Origin: Curtobacterium sp. MCSS17_008
GTDB lineage: Bacteria; Actinomycetota; Actinomycetes; Actinomycetales; Microbacteriaceae
Assembly (NCBI RefSeq): GCF_003234185.1
Contig: NZ_QKSM01000004.1
Location: forward strand, 62,001 to 126,000
Reading direction: 5' to 3'
DNA: 64,000 bases
Shown here: positions 1 through 6,151 of the stretch, piece after piece
Position numbering within the stretch: the stretch's first letter is position 1
How the letters are laid out: each line of letters begins with the position of its first letter
Translations under genes and position numbers: made by a program
The notes under the pieces: generated by a model
What the model was told of the DNA's origin: nothing
The model's database searches: none
The model's input: the letters and a program-made list of their open reading frames with translations, nothing else

Positions 1-701
1 ACGAGAACCTGCCTGGAGGCTCGGCTGACGGTGCGCAGGCAGGGCGCGGCCCGGCGGACGGTTCCGCCGGGCCCGCCGGCTCGGCCGGCGCCGGCCACCC
101 GGACGGTTCCGAGGACGGCACGACCGCGGACGTCGACGGTGCCGAGGACCTGATCGAGGCCGAGGGCCCCGACGTCGAGGTCCCCACCGACGCCCCCGCG
201 GCGAGCGACCTGTCCCCGGAGGACCAGGCCCTGCTCGACGACGCGGCCCGCGGCATGGAGGAGGACAAGCTGTCCCAGGCCGACCGCGACCTCCTCGCCG
301 ACATGCGCGCCGACATGCTCCGCGCCCAGGCCGAGCTGGTGAACTTCCGGAAGCGCGTCGAGCGCGACCGCGAGGCGAACCGCGACGCCGTCATCGCCGA
401 GGTCGTCCGGGCCCTGCTGCCCGCGCTCGACGACCTGACCCGCGCCGAGGCCCACGGCGACCTCGCCGAGGGCCCGATGCAGGTCATCGCGCAGAAGATC
501 CGCGGCGGGTTCGGCAAGTTCAAGCTGGAGCAGATCGGCGAGAAGGGCGAGCCCTTCGACCCGAACGTGCACGAGGCGATCGTGCAGCTCCCGACGCCGG
601 GTGCGACCGACCAGACCGTGGCGGACGTCGTGGAGCCGGGCTACAAGCTCGGTGACCGCGTCCTCCGCGCGGCCAAGGTCGCCGTCGCGGTCCCGGCCTG
701 A
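1..701 (+). CDS. grpE: GrpE nucleotide exchange factor (5' end outside window)
   Basis: Nucleotide exchange factor that releases ADP from DnaK in the cytosolic DnaK-DnaJ-GrpE chaperone cycle. The frame is open from base 3, without an ATG or GTG before the window edge, to TGA at 699-701, so only the start is missing; 232 residues are visible. The first ~80 visible residues are a low-complexity acidic, Gly/Ala/Pro-rich extension typical of actinobacterial GrpE. The conserved part follows: a long charged helix (including NFRKRVERDRE) and the beta-domain motif FDPNVHEAIVQLPT. An internal ATG at 255 would remove the acidic N-terminus and is unlikely to be the true start. dnaJ begins 24 nt downstream behind a strong ribosome site, so the two are almost certainly cotranscribed with an upstream dnaK outside the window. 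Confidence 0.95.
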   Translation, partial: ENLPGGSADGAQAGRGPADGSAGPAGSAGAGHPDGSEDGTTADVDGAEDLIEAEGPDVEVPTDAPAASDLSPEDQALLDDAARGMEEDKLSQADRDLLADMRADMLRAQAELVNFRKRVERDREANRDAVIAEVVRALLPALDDLTRAEAHGDLAEGPMQVIAQKIRGGFGKFKLEQIGEKGEPFDPNVHEAIVQLPTPGATDQTVADVVEPGYKLGDRVLRAAKVAVAVPA

Positions 702-725
702 AGCACGGGAAGGAGGTAGGGATTC

Positions 726-1733
726 ATGGCCAGTCAGGACTGGTTCGACAAGGACTTCTACAAGGTCCTCGGCGTCGACAAGACGGCGAGCGACGCTGAG
801 CTGAAGAAGACCTACCGGAAGCTCGCGCGGCAGTACCACCCGGACTCCAACCCGGGCGACGCCGCCGCCGAGTCCCGCTTCAAGGAGATCAGCGAGGCGT
901 ACTCGGTGCTCTCCGACAAGGAGCAGCGCGCCGAGTACGACCAGATCCGTGCCATGGGCTCGGGCGCCCGCTTCACGGCGGGCGGCCCGGGCCAGGGCGG
1001 CGGCTTCGAGGACGTCTTCGGCGGGATGTTCGGCCAGCAGGGCGGACAGCGCGTCCGCTTCGGCCAGCCGGGCGGCGGTCGCGGCGGTGCCGGAGGATTC
1101 GAGGACATCCTCGGTGGCATGTTCGGTGGTGGTGGCGGCTTCGGTCAGCCCTCCGGCGGCTTCCGCGGGTTCGGTGGACCGACGAAGGGTCGCGACGTCA
1201 CGGCATCGACGACCCTCGACTTCGCGACCGCCATCGCCGGTGACACCGTCAAGCTCTCGCAGGGCAACGGCCGCCCGGTGAACGTCCGCATCCCCGCGGG
1301 CGTCGCCGATGGTCAGAAGATCCGTCTGCGCGGCCGGGGCGAGCCGAGCCCGGACGGCGGCGAGGCCGGCGACCTGGTGGTCACGGTCAGCGTCCGCAAG
1401 CACCCGGTGTTCGAGCGCGACGGCCAGCACCTGCGCGTGGACGTCCCGGTGACGTTCGCCGAGGCGGCGCTCGGGGCGACGATCCAGGTCCCTACCCTCG
1501 GTGGCGACCCGGTGAAGCTGAAGGTCGCACCCGGCACCCCGTCGGGTCGTGTCCTCCGTGTCAAGGGTCGCGGTGTGACGACGAAGAACGGCACGGGCGA
1601 CCTGCTCGCGACCGTCCAGGTCGCGGTGCCGTCCCACCTGTCGGACAAGCAGCGCGAGGCCGTCGAGGCCCTGCGTGACGCGCTGCCCGACGAGGACCCG
1701 CGCGAGGACCTGCTCGCCAAGGCGCGCAGCTAG
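726..1733 (+). CDS. dnaJ: DnaJ co-chaperone, type II (no zinc finger)
   Basis: J-domain co-chaperone that stimulates DnaK ATPase and delivers substrates. The J domain covers residues ~9-75 with the HPD triad at 38-40 (YHPDSNP). A long Gly/Phe-rich region follows (~80-150), with repeated FEDVFGGMFG/FEDILGGMFG blocks. Two C-terminal beta-sandwich substrate domains end the protein. The four CxxCxGxG zinc-binding repeats of classical DnaJ are absent; the 335-residue protein contains no cysteine. It is therefore a class B/CbpA-like DnaJ despite its operon position beside grpE. The start is supported by GGAAGGAGGTAGGG just upstream. In many Actinobacteria a second, zinc-containing DnaJ is encoded near hrcA; that locus is not in this window. 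Confidence 0.93.
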   Translation: MASQDWFDKDFYKVLGVDKTASDAELKKTYRKLARQYHPDSNPGDAAAESRFKEISEAYSVLSDKEQRAEYDQIRAMGSGARFTAGGPGQGGGFEDVFGGMFGQQGGQRVRFGQPGGGRGGAGGFEDILGGMFGGGGGFGQPSGGFRGFGGPTKGRDVTASTTLDFATAIAGDTVKLSQGNGRPVNVRIPAGVADGQKIRLRGRGEPSPDGGEAGDLVVTVSVRKHPVFERDGQHLRVDVPVTFAEAALGATIQVPTLGGDPVKLKVAPGTPSGRVLRVKGRGVTTKNGTGDLLATVQVAVPSHLSDKQREAVEALRDALPDEDPREDLLAKARS

Positions 1734-1780
1734 CGCACCAGCAACGCGATGAGCCCGGTCTGGGCCCACGCCGCCGGTAC

Positions 1781-1805
1781 CCGCCCGTCGCGAAGCGGCG
1801 GGCGG
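1781..1805 (+). terminator. Hairpin between dnaJ and hspR
   Basis: An 11-pair stem, CCGCCCGTCGC with GCGGCGGGCGG (one T-G wobble) and a GAA loop, lies in the 160-nt gap between the dnaJ stop and the hspR start. It has no T tract. It could act as a partial terminator or mRNA stabiliser that lowers hspR expression relative to the chaperone genes. A weaker inverted repeat follows at about 1819-1863, related in sequence to the hairpin at 20907-20953. Confidence 0.45.
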
Positions 1806-1893
1806 GCCGTGCCGGTGGGGAGAGGCTCGGTGCGGCTCCGTCAGGAACCGGCACCGGGCCTCCAGGCCGCCAGCACGACGGAAGGAGCGTTCG

Positions 1894-2313
1894 ATGACCG
1901 ACCTGGACGAGGAGTCGCCCGTATTCGCGATCGCGGTGGCGGCGGAACTCGCCGAGATGCACCCGCAGACCCTGCGGCAGTACGACCGGCTTGGCCTGGT
2001 CGTTCCCGGCCGCACCCGCGGTGGTTCCCGCCGCTACTCGATGCGCGACGTCGCCCAGCTCCGCGAGGTCGCGCGGCTCGGGTCCGAGGGTGTCTCCCTC
2101 GAGGGGATCCGGCGGGTCCTCGAGCTCGAGAACGAGAACCGTGCCCTGCGCGACCGCGTCCGGGAGCTGGAGCGCGCGCTCGCCGACCAGCTCATCAACC
2201 GGCCGGGCGCGCGGGTGTTCGCGGCGACCACGACCGGAGCGGCGATCTCGCTCCGCGCCGGGATGCGACCCGAGCGCAACACCGCGGTGGTGCTCTACCG
2301 TCCGCAGCGCTGA
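1894..2313 (+). CDS. hspR: HspR, MerR-type repressor of the heat-shock regulon
   Basis: DNA-binding repressor of dnaK-operon and clpB genes in Actinobacteria; it binds HAIR inverted repeats with DnaK as co-repressor. The 139-residue protein has a MerR winged helix at the N-terminus: the helix-turn-helix reads AELAEMHPQTLRQYDRLGL, followed by RGGSRRYSMRDV. A dimerising coiled coil rich in Glu and Arg spans ~75-105 and a short hydrophobic tail ends it. Start ATG is preceded by GGAAGGAG. Its place after grpE-dnaJ is the standard actinobacterial order, giving autoregulation. A HAIR element matching its known consensus sits at 12460-12480 before clpB, so this protein probably also controls that gene. 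Confidence 0.94.
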   Translation: MTDLDEESPVFAIAVAAELAEMHPQTLRQYDRLGLVVPGRTRGGSRRYSMRDVAQLREVARLGSEGVSLEGIRRVLELENENRALRDRVRELERALADQLINRPGARVFAATTTGAAISLRAGMRPERNTAVVLYRPQR

Positions 2314-2356
2314 CGCAGGGGCGCTGCGCCGTCGGCGCTGCGTCGCCGGCGCTGGG

Positions 2357-2512
2357 TCACCAGTGCTCCTCCGGCGGCTCGAAGAGCTCGCGGAGCGTCG
2401 CGTCCGTCACCGGGCAGCGCGGCGGACGCGCGGGGTCCGCGTCGACGCAGCGGCCGGTGGGGCGCCGCGACCGCACGTCCTCGATGACCTTCCGGAGGCA
2501 GGCGCCGCACAC
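2357..2512 (-). CDS. Possible small Cys-containing protein
   Basis: A 51-residue frame starts at a GTG just after the stop of the upstream GntR gene and runs to TGA beside the hspR 3' end. It begins VCGACLRKVIEDV, has two more cysteines (GRCVDAD, PRCPVTD) and ends with an acidic helix (LRELFEPPEEHW). The CxxC near the start plus two later Cys could bind metal, but no family is recognised. Amino-acid composition looks protein-like, unlike most shadow frames here. There is no convincing ribosome site apart from a G-rich stretch, so it would depend on coupling to the GntR gene. A longer in-frame version (ATG at 2659) overlaps the GntR gene and looks like a shadow. Confidence 0.3.
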   Translation of the reverse strand: MCGACLRKVIEDVRSRRPTGRCVDADPARPPRCPVTDATLRELFEPPEEHW

Positions 2513-2513
2513 G

Positions 2514-3170
2514 TCACGCGCCCCGGTGGTCCGGGTCCTGCAGCAGGTGGATCGTCGAACTGGCCCGTTCGGCGAGCCGTCCGTCACGGCAGTCGACCGC
2601 GACCCGCAGCGCGACGAGCCCGTTCCGGATGTGCTCCCACGGCAGGGCCGCGCGGGCATCGTCGTGGCGGAGCCGGTACGTCAGGCCGTCGAGGGCGCCG
2701 CTCAGCGTGGAGGCGAGCAGCGGGTTCCCGCACGCGGTGATGAACATCCGGTACACGGGCGTGACCGCGTCGGAGCCCCAGTGCCACGTCGGGGCGGCCA
2801 TGCAGTCGAGCACGAGCCCGAGGCGCCGGAAGAGCGTGGCACGGCTGCGGTCGTCGAACTCCGGGATCGTCGTGCGGACCACGCCGCTGAACAGCAGCCC
2901 GAGCGCCTGCAGCGTCGGCACGAGTTCCTCGCGGCGGGGCACCGTCACCCGCGTGTACCGGTTGGGTCGGAACTCCACCAGACCGAGGTGCCCGAGGTCG
3001 GACAGCGCCTCACGCACAGGGGTCCGTGAGCAGCGGAGCCGCTGCGCGAGCTCGTCGTCGTCCAGCAGCGTCCCCGGCGCGAGGTCACCGCCCATGATCT
3101 CGGCGCGCAACCGTTCTCGGGCCTGGTCACGGAGTCGGGGACGCGCCCCGACCTCTGGCGAAGCGAACAT
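2514..3170 (-). CDS. GntR-family transcriptional regulator (FCD-type)
   Basis: Predicted cytosolic DNA-binding regulator of 218 residues. The N-terminal winged helix-turn-helix (residues ~12-75) includes LRAEIMGGDLAPGTLL and the recognition region LRCSRTPVREALSDLGHLGL, classic for GntR. The rest is an all-helical ligand-sensing domain of FCD type. ATG at 3168-3170 was chosen because GAGAGGGG lies 7-8 nt upstream and the family's N-terminal residues begin right after it; the frame stays open further upstream without domain content. It is divergent from the methyltransferase at 3315, and the 144-nt intergenic region carries GGTATATCA- and TGGTATCC-like half sites. Ligand and targets cannot be read from the sequence. 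Confidence 0.85.
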   Translation of the reverse strand: MFASPEVGARPRLRDQARERLRAEIMGGDLAPGTLLDDDELAQRLRCSRTPVREALSDLGHLGLVEFRPNRYTRVTVPRREELVPTLQALGLLFSGVVRTTIPEFDDRSRATLFRRLGLVLDCMAAPTWHWGSDAVTPVYRMFITACGNPLLASTLSGALDGLTYRLRHDDARAALPWEHIRNGLVALRVAVDCRDGRLAERASSTIHLLQDPDHRGA

Positions 3171-3234
3171 GGGCCCCTCTCGCTCGTCCTGCCGCTCGCG
3201 CGCCGCGCCGGCCTCACCGGAAGCGTAGGGCGTT

Positions 3235-3262
3235 GGGATACCAACAGCGCCGGTGATATACC
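3235..3262 (-). promoter_or_regulatory. Candidate GntR operator
   Basis: On the minus strand GGTATATCA and TGGTATCC lie about 9 nt apart, 65-90 nt before the GntR start codon. FCD-type GntR proteins often bind GTATAC-like palindromes near their own promoters. These are two similar half sites, not a clean palindrome, so the assignment is tentative. Confidence 0.25.
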
Positions 3263-3302
3263 GCGGATGTCCGTCCCGACGCCTCCGTCCGGCTGTCCTG
3301 GG

Positions 3303-3308
3303 TAGCCT
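3303..3308 (+). promoter_or_regulatory. -10 element of a probable leaderless gene
   Basis: TAGCCT ends 6 nt before the ATG at 3315 and there is no Shine-Dalgarno. Transcription would start at or next to the start codon. Confidence 0.5.
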
Positions 3309-3314
3309 TGGCCG

Positions 3315-4463
3315 ATGCCGTTCGACTTCGCAGACCACTTCCGGCGCCACACGGACGGTGACCAGCCGGACATCGTCGCGATCGACGGCACCGACCGCTT
3401 CATGCTCGACGAGGCGCCGTTCCTGCACGGCGACGCGCTGCGGCAACCCGGCGAGGTCGCCGTCGTCGACGACCAGTACGGCGTGCTGACCCTCGGAGTC
3501 CTCGCGGTGCACGGGGCTCGCGACGTCCGCGTGGTGCAGGACTCGCTCGTGGGCGAACGGGCGCTGACCGCGAACGCGGGCACGTTCGGTCGGCGGGGCT
3601 TCCACCACCCTGCGACCCTCGAGGACGCGTTCCGCGACGTCCGGCTCGTGCTCCTCCGGCTGCCGAAGTCGAACGACCGGCTCGACGAGGTCGCCCGCGC
3701 GATCGCCCGGTGGGCCGCGCCCGACGTGGTGGTCGTCTGCGGCGGGCGCGTGAAGCACATGACGCTGTCGCAGAACGACGTCCTCCGCCGTTACTTCGGC
3801 GAGGTCACGGCGTCCCGGGGCCGGGCGAAGTCACGGCTGCTCATCGCGCAGGACCCGTTGCACGCGGCAGCCGCGCGGGCCGACGTGACCGCTCCGTGGC
3901 CCCGCCGCGTCCACAACGACGAGCTCGGCATCACGATCGCCGCGCACGGCGGGGTGTTCGCCGGCACGTCGCTCGACCTCGGCACCCGGGTGCTGCTCGA
4001 CGTGGTCGACGATGCGGTGCCGGCAGCCCGGACGGCGGTCGACCTCGGCTGCGGCAACGGCACGATCGCGACGGTGCTCGCACGACGGCGTCCGTCGATC
4101 AAGGTCGTCGCGACGGACGTGTCGAGCGTCGCGGTCGCGTCGACGCGGTTGACGGCCGACCTGAACGGCGTCGGCGACCGGGTCACGACCACGCGGACCG
4201 ATGCCGGCGACGAGCTCGACACCGGCTCCGCGAAGCTCGTGCTCTGCAACCCCCCGTTCCACGACGGCACGACGGTCAGCACCGACGCCGCGGCCGCGAT
4301 GTTCCGGAACGCCGCTCGGATCCTGCAGCAGGACGGTGAGCTCTGGTGCGTCTGGAACGGGCACCTCCGCTACCGGTCGGAGCTCGAGCGGAGCGTCGGT
4401 TCGACCCGGCAGGTCGTCCGGACGTCCCGCTTCACGGTCACCGCGTCCCGCGTGACCCCCTGA
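3315..4463 (+). CDS. Class I SAM-dependent methyltransferase, RsmC/RlmG-like
   Basis: Predicted N2-guanine methyltransferase acting on rRNA, or a close relative. The 382-residue protein has the two-lobed layout of the RsmC/RlmG group: an N-terminal degenerate Rossmann domain and a C-terminal catalytic domain. The latter has the SAM motif VDLGCGNGTIATVLAR (about residues 240-255) and the NPPF catalytic motif (LVLCNPPFHDG, ~310) that places the base to be methylated. The C-terminus (WCVWNGHLRYRSELE) also resembles the family. The ATG has a -10 hexamer 6 nt upstream and no ribosome site, so translation is probably leaderless. The stop codon lies inside a 52-bp palindrome. The exact rRNA position cannot be stated. 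Confidence 0.85.
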   Translation: MPFDFADHFRRHTDGDQPDIVAIDGTDRFMLDEAPFLHGDALRQPGEVAVVDDQYGVLTLGVLAVHGARDVRVVQDSLVGERALTANAGTFGRRGFHHPATLEDAFRDVRLVLLRLPKSNDRLDEVARAIARWAAPDVVVVCGGRVKHMTLSQNDVLRRYFGEVTASRGRAKSRLLIAQDPLHAAAARADVTAPWPRRVHNDELGITIAAHGGVFAGTSLDLGTRVLLDVVDDAVPAARTAVDLGCGNGTIATVLARRRPSIKVVATDVSSVAVASTRLTADLNGVGDRVTTTRTDAGDELDTGSAKLVLCNPPFHDGTTVSTDAAAAMFRNAARILQQDGELWCVWNGHLRYRSELERSVGSTRQVVRTSRFTVTASRVTP

Positions 4464-4511
4464 CGGACGACAGGCCCGTGGCTGCGCAGCCACGGGCCTG
4501 TCGTCCGTCAG
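4460..4511. terminator. 52-bp perfect palindrome, probable bidirectional terminator
   Basis: Two perfectly complementary 26-nt arms meet without a spacer; the left arm starts CTGACGGACGACAGGCCCGT. The left arm contains the methyltransferase stop codon (4461-4463). It lies between two convergent genes. No T tract follows. It belongs with the other large hairpins in this window that carry GGACG-type arm ends. Confidence 0.75.
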
Positions 4512-4545
4512 GTGGGTCGCGTCAGGCGACCCGTGCGTCCGGCTG

Positions 4546-5376
4546 TCAGGCCGGCACGTAGTCGAACGTGTCCGGGTCCGGGCCGGTGCGGTGGCCCTTG
4601 TCGAGCGACGTGATCGCCGTCATGTCGTCGTCGGAGAGCTCGAAGTCGAGGATCGCGAAGTTCTCCTCGACGCGCGAGCGGGTGACCGACTTCGGGAAGA
4701 CGATGTCACCGCGCTGGATGTGCCAGCGGAGGACGACCTGCGCCGGGGTCTTGCCGGTGGCGTCGGCGATGCGCGTGATGGTCTCGTCGTCGAGGACGAG
4801 GCCCTGTGCGATCGGCGACCAGGCCTCGGTCGCGATGCCGTGCTCGCGGCCGTAGGCGCGCAGTTCCTCCTGCACGAGGTACGGGTGCACCTCGATCTGG
4901 TTCACCGCCGGGGTGATCGTGGTCTCCGCGGCCAGGCGGTTCAGGTGGTGCGCCTGGAAGTTCGAGACGCCGATGGAGCGGGCGGTCCCGGCGTGGTACA
5001 GCTCCTCCATCGCCTTCCACGTCGGGACGAAGTCCGACACCGTGGGCAGCGGCCAGTGGATGAGGAACAGGTCGGTGTAGCCACCGAGCAGGTCGGCCGA
5101 CTTCTTGCCGTTCTCGGCGGCGAGGGCCGGGTCGTGGAACCCGTTGTTGAGCTTCGAGGTGACGAAGATCTCCGACCGGTCGATGCCGGACTCGGCGATG
5201 GCTTCGCCGACCTCCTTCTCGTTGCCGTACATCTCGGCGGTGTCGATGTGGCGGTAGCCGACCTCGAGCGCCGTGAGCGTCGCTTCCTTCGTGTTCTCCG
5301 GCTCGATCTGGAAGACGCCGAAGCCGAGCTGCGGGATGGTCTTGCCGTCGTTCAGGGTGATGTTCGGAACGGTCAT
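4546..5376 (-). CDS. Aldo/keto reductase (2,5-diketo-D-gluconate reductase-like)
   Basis: NADPH-dependent oxidoreductase of the AKR superfamily, 276 residues, cytosolic. The (beta/alpha)8 fold is recognisable from LNDGKTIPQLGFGVFQI at the start, HIDTAEMYGNE with catalytic Asp45 and Tyr50, TSKL with Lys75, and LIHWPLP with His107, completing the tetrad. SIGVSNF and a C-terminal NADPH-binding segment (PKSVTRSRVEENF) follow. The family reduces aldehydes and ketones including sugar derivatives and 2,5-diketogluconate; substrate is not determined by the motifs. Start is ATG at 5374-5376 (MTVPNITLND), which matches the family N-terminus; an in-frame extension upstream is low-complexity and not used. 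It converges with the methyltransferase on the palindrome at 4460-4511. Confidence 0.9.
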   Translation of the reverse strand: MTVPNITLNDGKTIPQLGFGVFQIEPENTKEATLTALEVGYRHIDTAEMYGNEKEVGEAIAESGIDRSEIFVTSKLNNGFHDPALAAENGKKSADLLGGYTDLFLIHWPLPTVSDFVPTWKAMEELYHAGTARSIGVSNFQAHHLNRLAAETTITPAVNQIEVHPYLVQEELRAYGREHGIATEAWSPIAQGLVLDDETITRIADATGKTPAQVVLRWHIQRGDIVFPKSVTRSRVEENFAILDFELSDDDMTAITSLDKGHRTGPDPDTFDYVPA

Positions 5377-5468
5377 GTCGCCATGCAACCAAACGGGGCC
5401 CAGGAGCCATTCCGGCAACGTCCAGCCGGGCGCGTCCCCCGCGCGGATCGGACGGACGGTCGAGGTGC

Positions 5469-5867
5469 TCAGGCCAGGGACGCCTCGATGTAGGCGAGCA
5501 GCGCGGCGCCGTACGCCTCTGCCGCGTCCGCCCGGTCGAACGCGTGCCGCTCGCCGCTGATCGTCGCCGTGACCGTGAAACCCGCGGTCAGCGACACGAA
5601 CGCGGGTCCGAGCAGTTCCCGCAGCTGGTCCTCGCGGGGCAGCCAGAGCGACTCGGAGACCGACACCGAGTCGAGCGCCCACTCCGTCGTGCCGTTGAAG
5701 CCGAGCACGGTGCCGGTCGGGTGGTCGTGGCGCTCGACCGTCATCTCCGAGACCGTGTAGACGTCGTCGTCGACGCCGGGCTTGTCGATGACGAACCGGT
5801 CGCCGGTGGCGGGGTGCCAGCGGAGCCCGGCGTCGCGGAGGGCCTTTGCGGTGTCGACGGTGATCAC
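5469..5867 (-). CDS. Conserved hypothetical protein
   Basis: A 132-residue protein, VITVDTAKALRDAGLRWHP at the N-terminus, with WLPREDQLRELLG and several acidic beta-strand-like segments. I recall close relatives being widespread in Actinobacteria, often labelled pilus assembly protein CpaE; nothing in this sequence (no receiver or MinD-type ATPase domain) supports that name. GTG at 5865-5867 is taken as start because AGGGTGGGCGG sits directly before it and the family pattern begins there; the frame extends upstream to 5948. No signal peptide or membrane helix. Probably a small cytosolic protein of unknown role, monocistronic. Confidence 0.7.
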   Translation of the reverse strand: MITVDTAKALRDAGLRWHPATGDRFVIDKPGVDDDVYTVSEMTVERHDHPTGTVLGFNGTTEWALDSVSVSESLWLPREDQLRELLGPAFVSLTAGFTVTATISGERHAFDRADAAEAYGAALLAYIEASLA

Positions 5868-6151
5868 CCGCCCACCCTGCCACGACGTGCCGAGGAGTGC
5901 CGAGGCCCGCGGGTCACCCTCCGGGCGGAGGCGCGTGGCAGGGTCCACGTACTAGCATCGCCGAGCACCCCCGCGCGCGACGAGCGATCGTCCGCGCGCG
6001 CGGACGCGACGACGCTGGGTCACCGGTGCCGTGCCTCCAGGCCGTCCACGCGGCCACGGGCACGACCGCCGGCCGGCGTCGGACGGCCGGTCCCGACCGG
6101 CCGCCCGCGGTCCCGTCCGCACCGCCCCAGTCCGCCCAGCAAAGGACCCGC

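Noticed and set aside
5469..5867. Naming the 132-residue protein pilus assembly protein CpaE
   Set aside because: No receiver or MinD-like ATPase motifs and no pilus genes nearby; the name would rest only on database habit.
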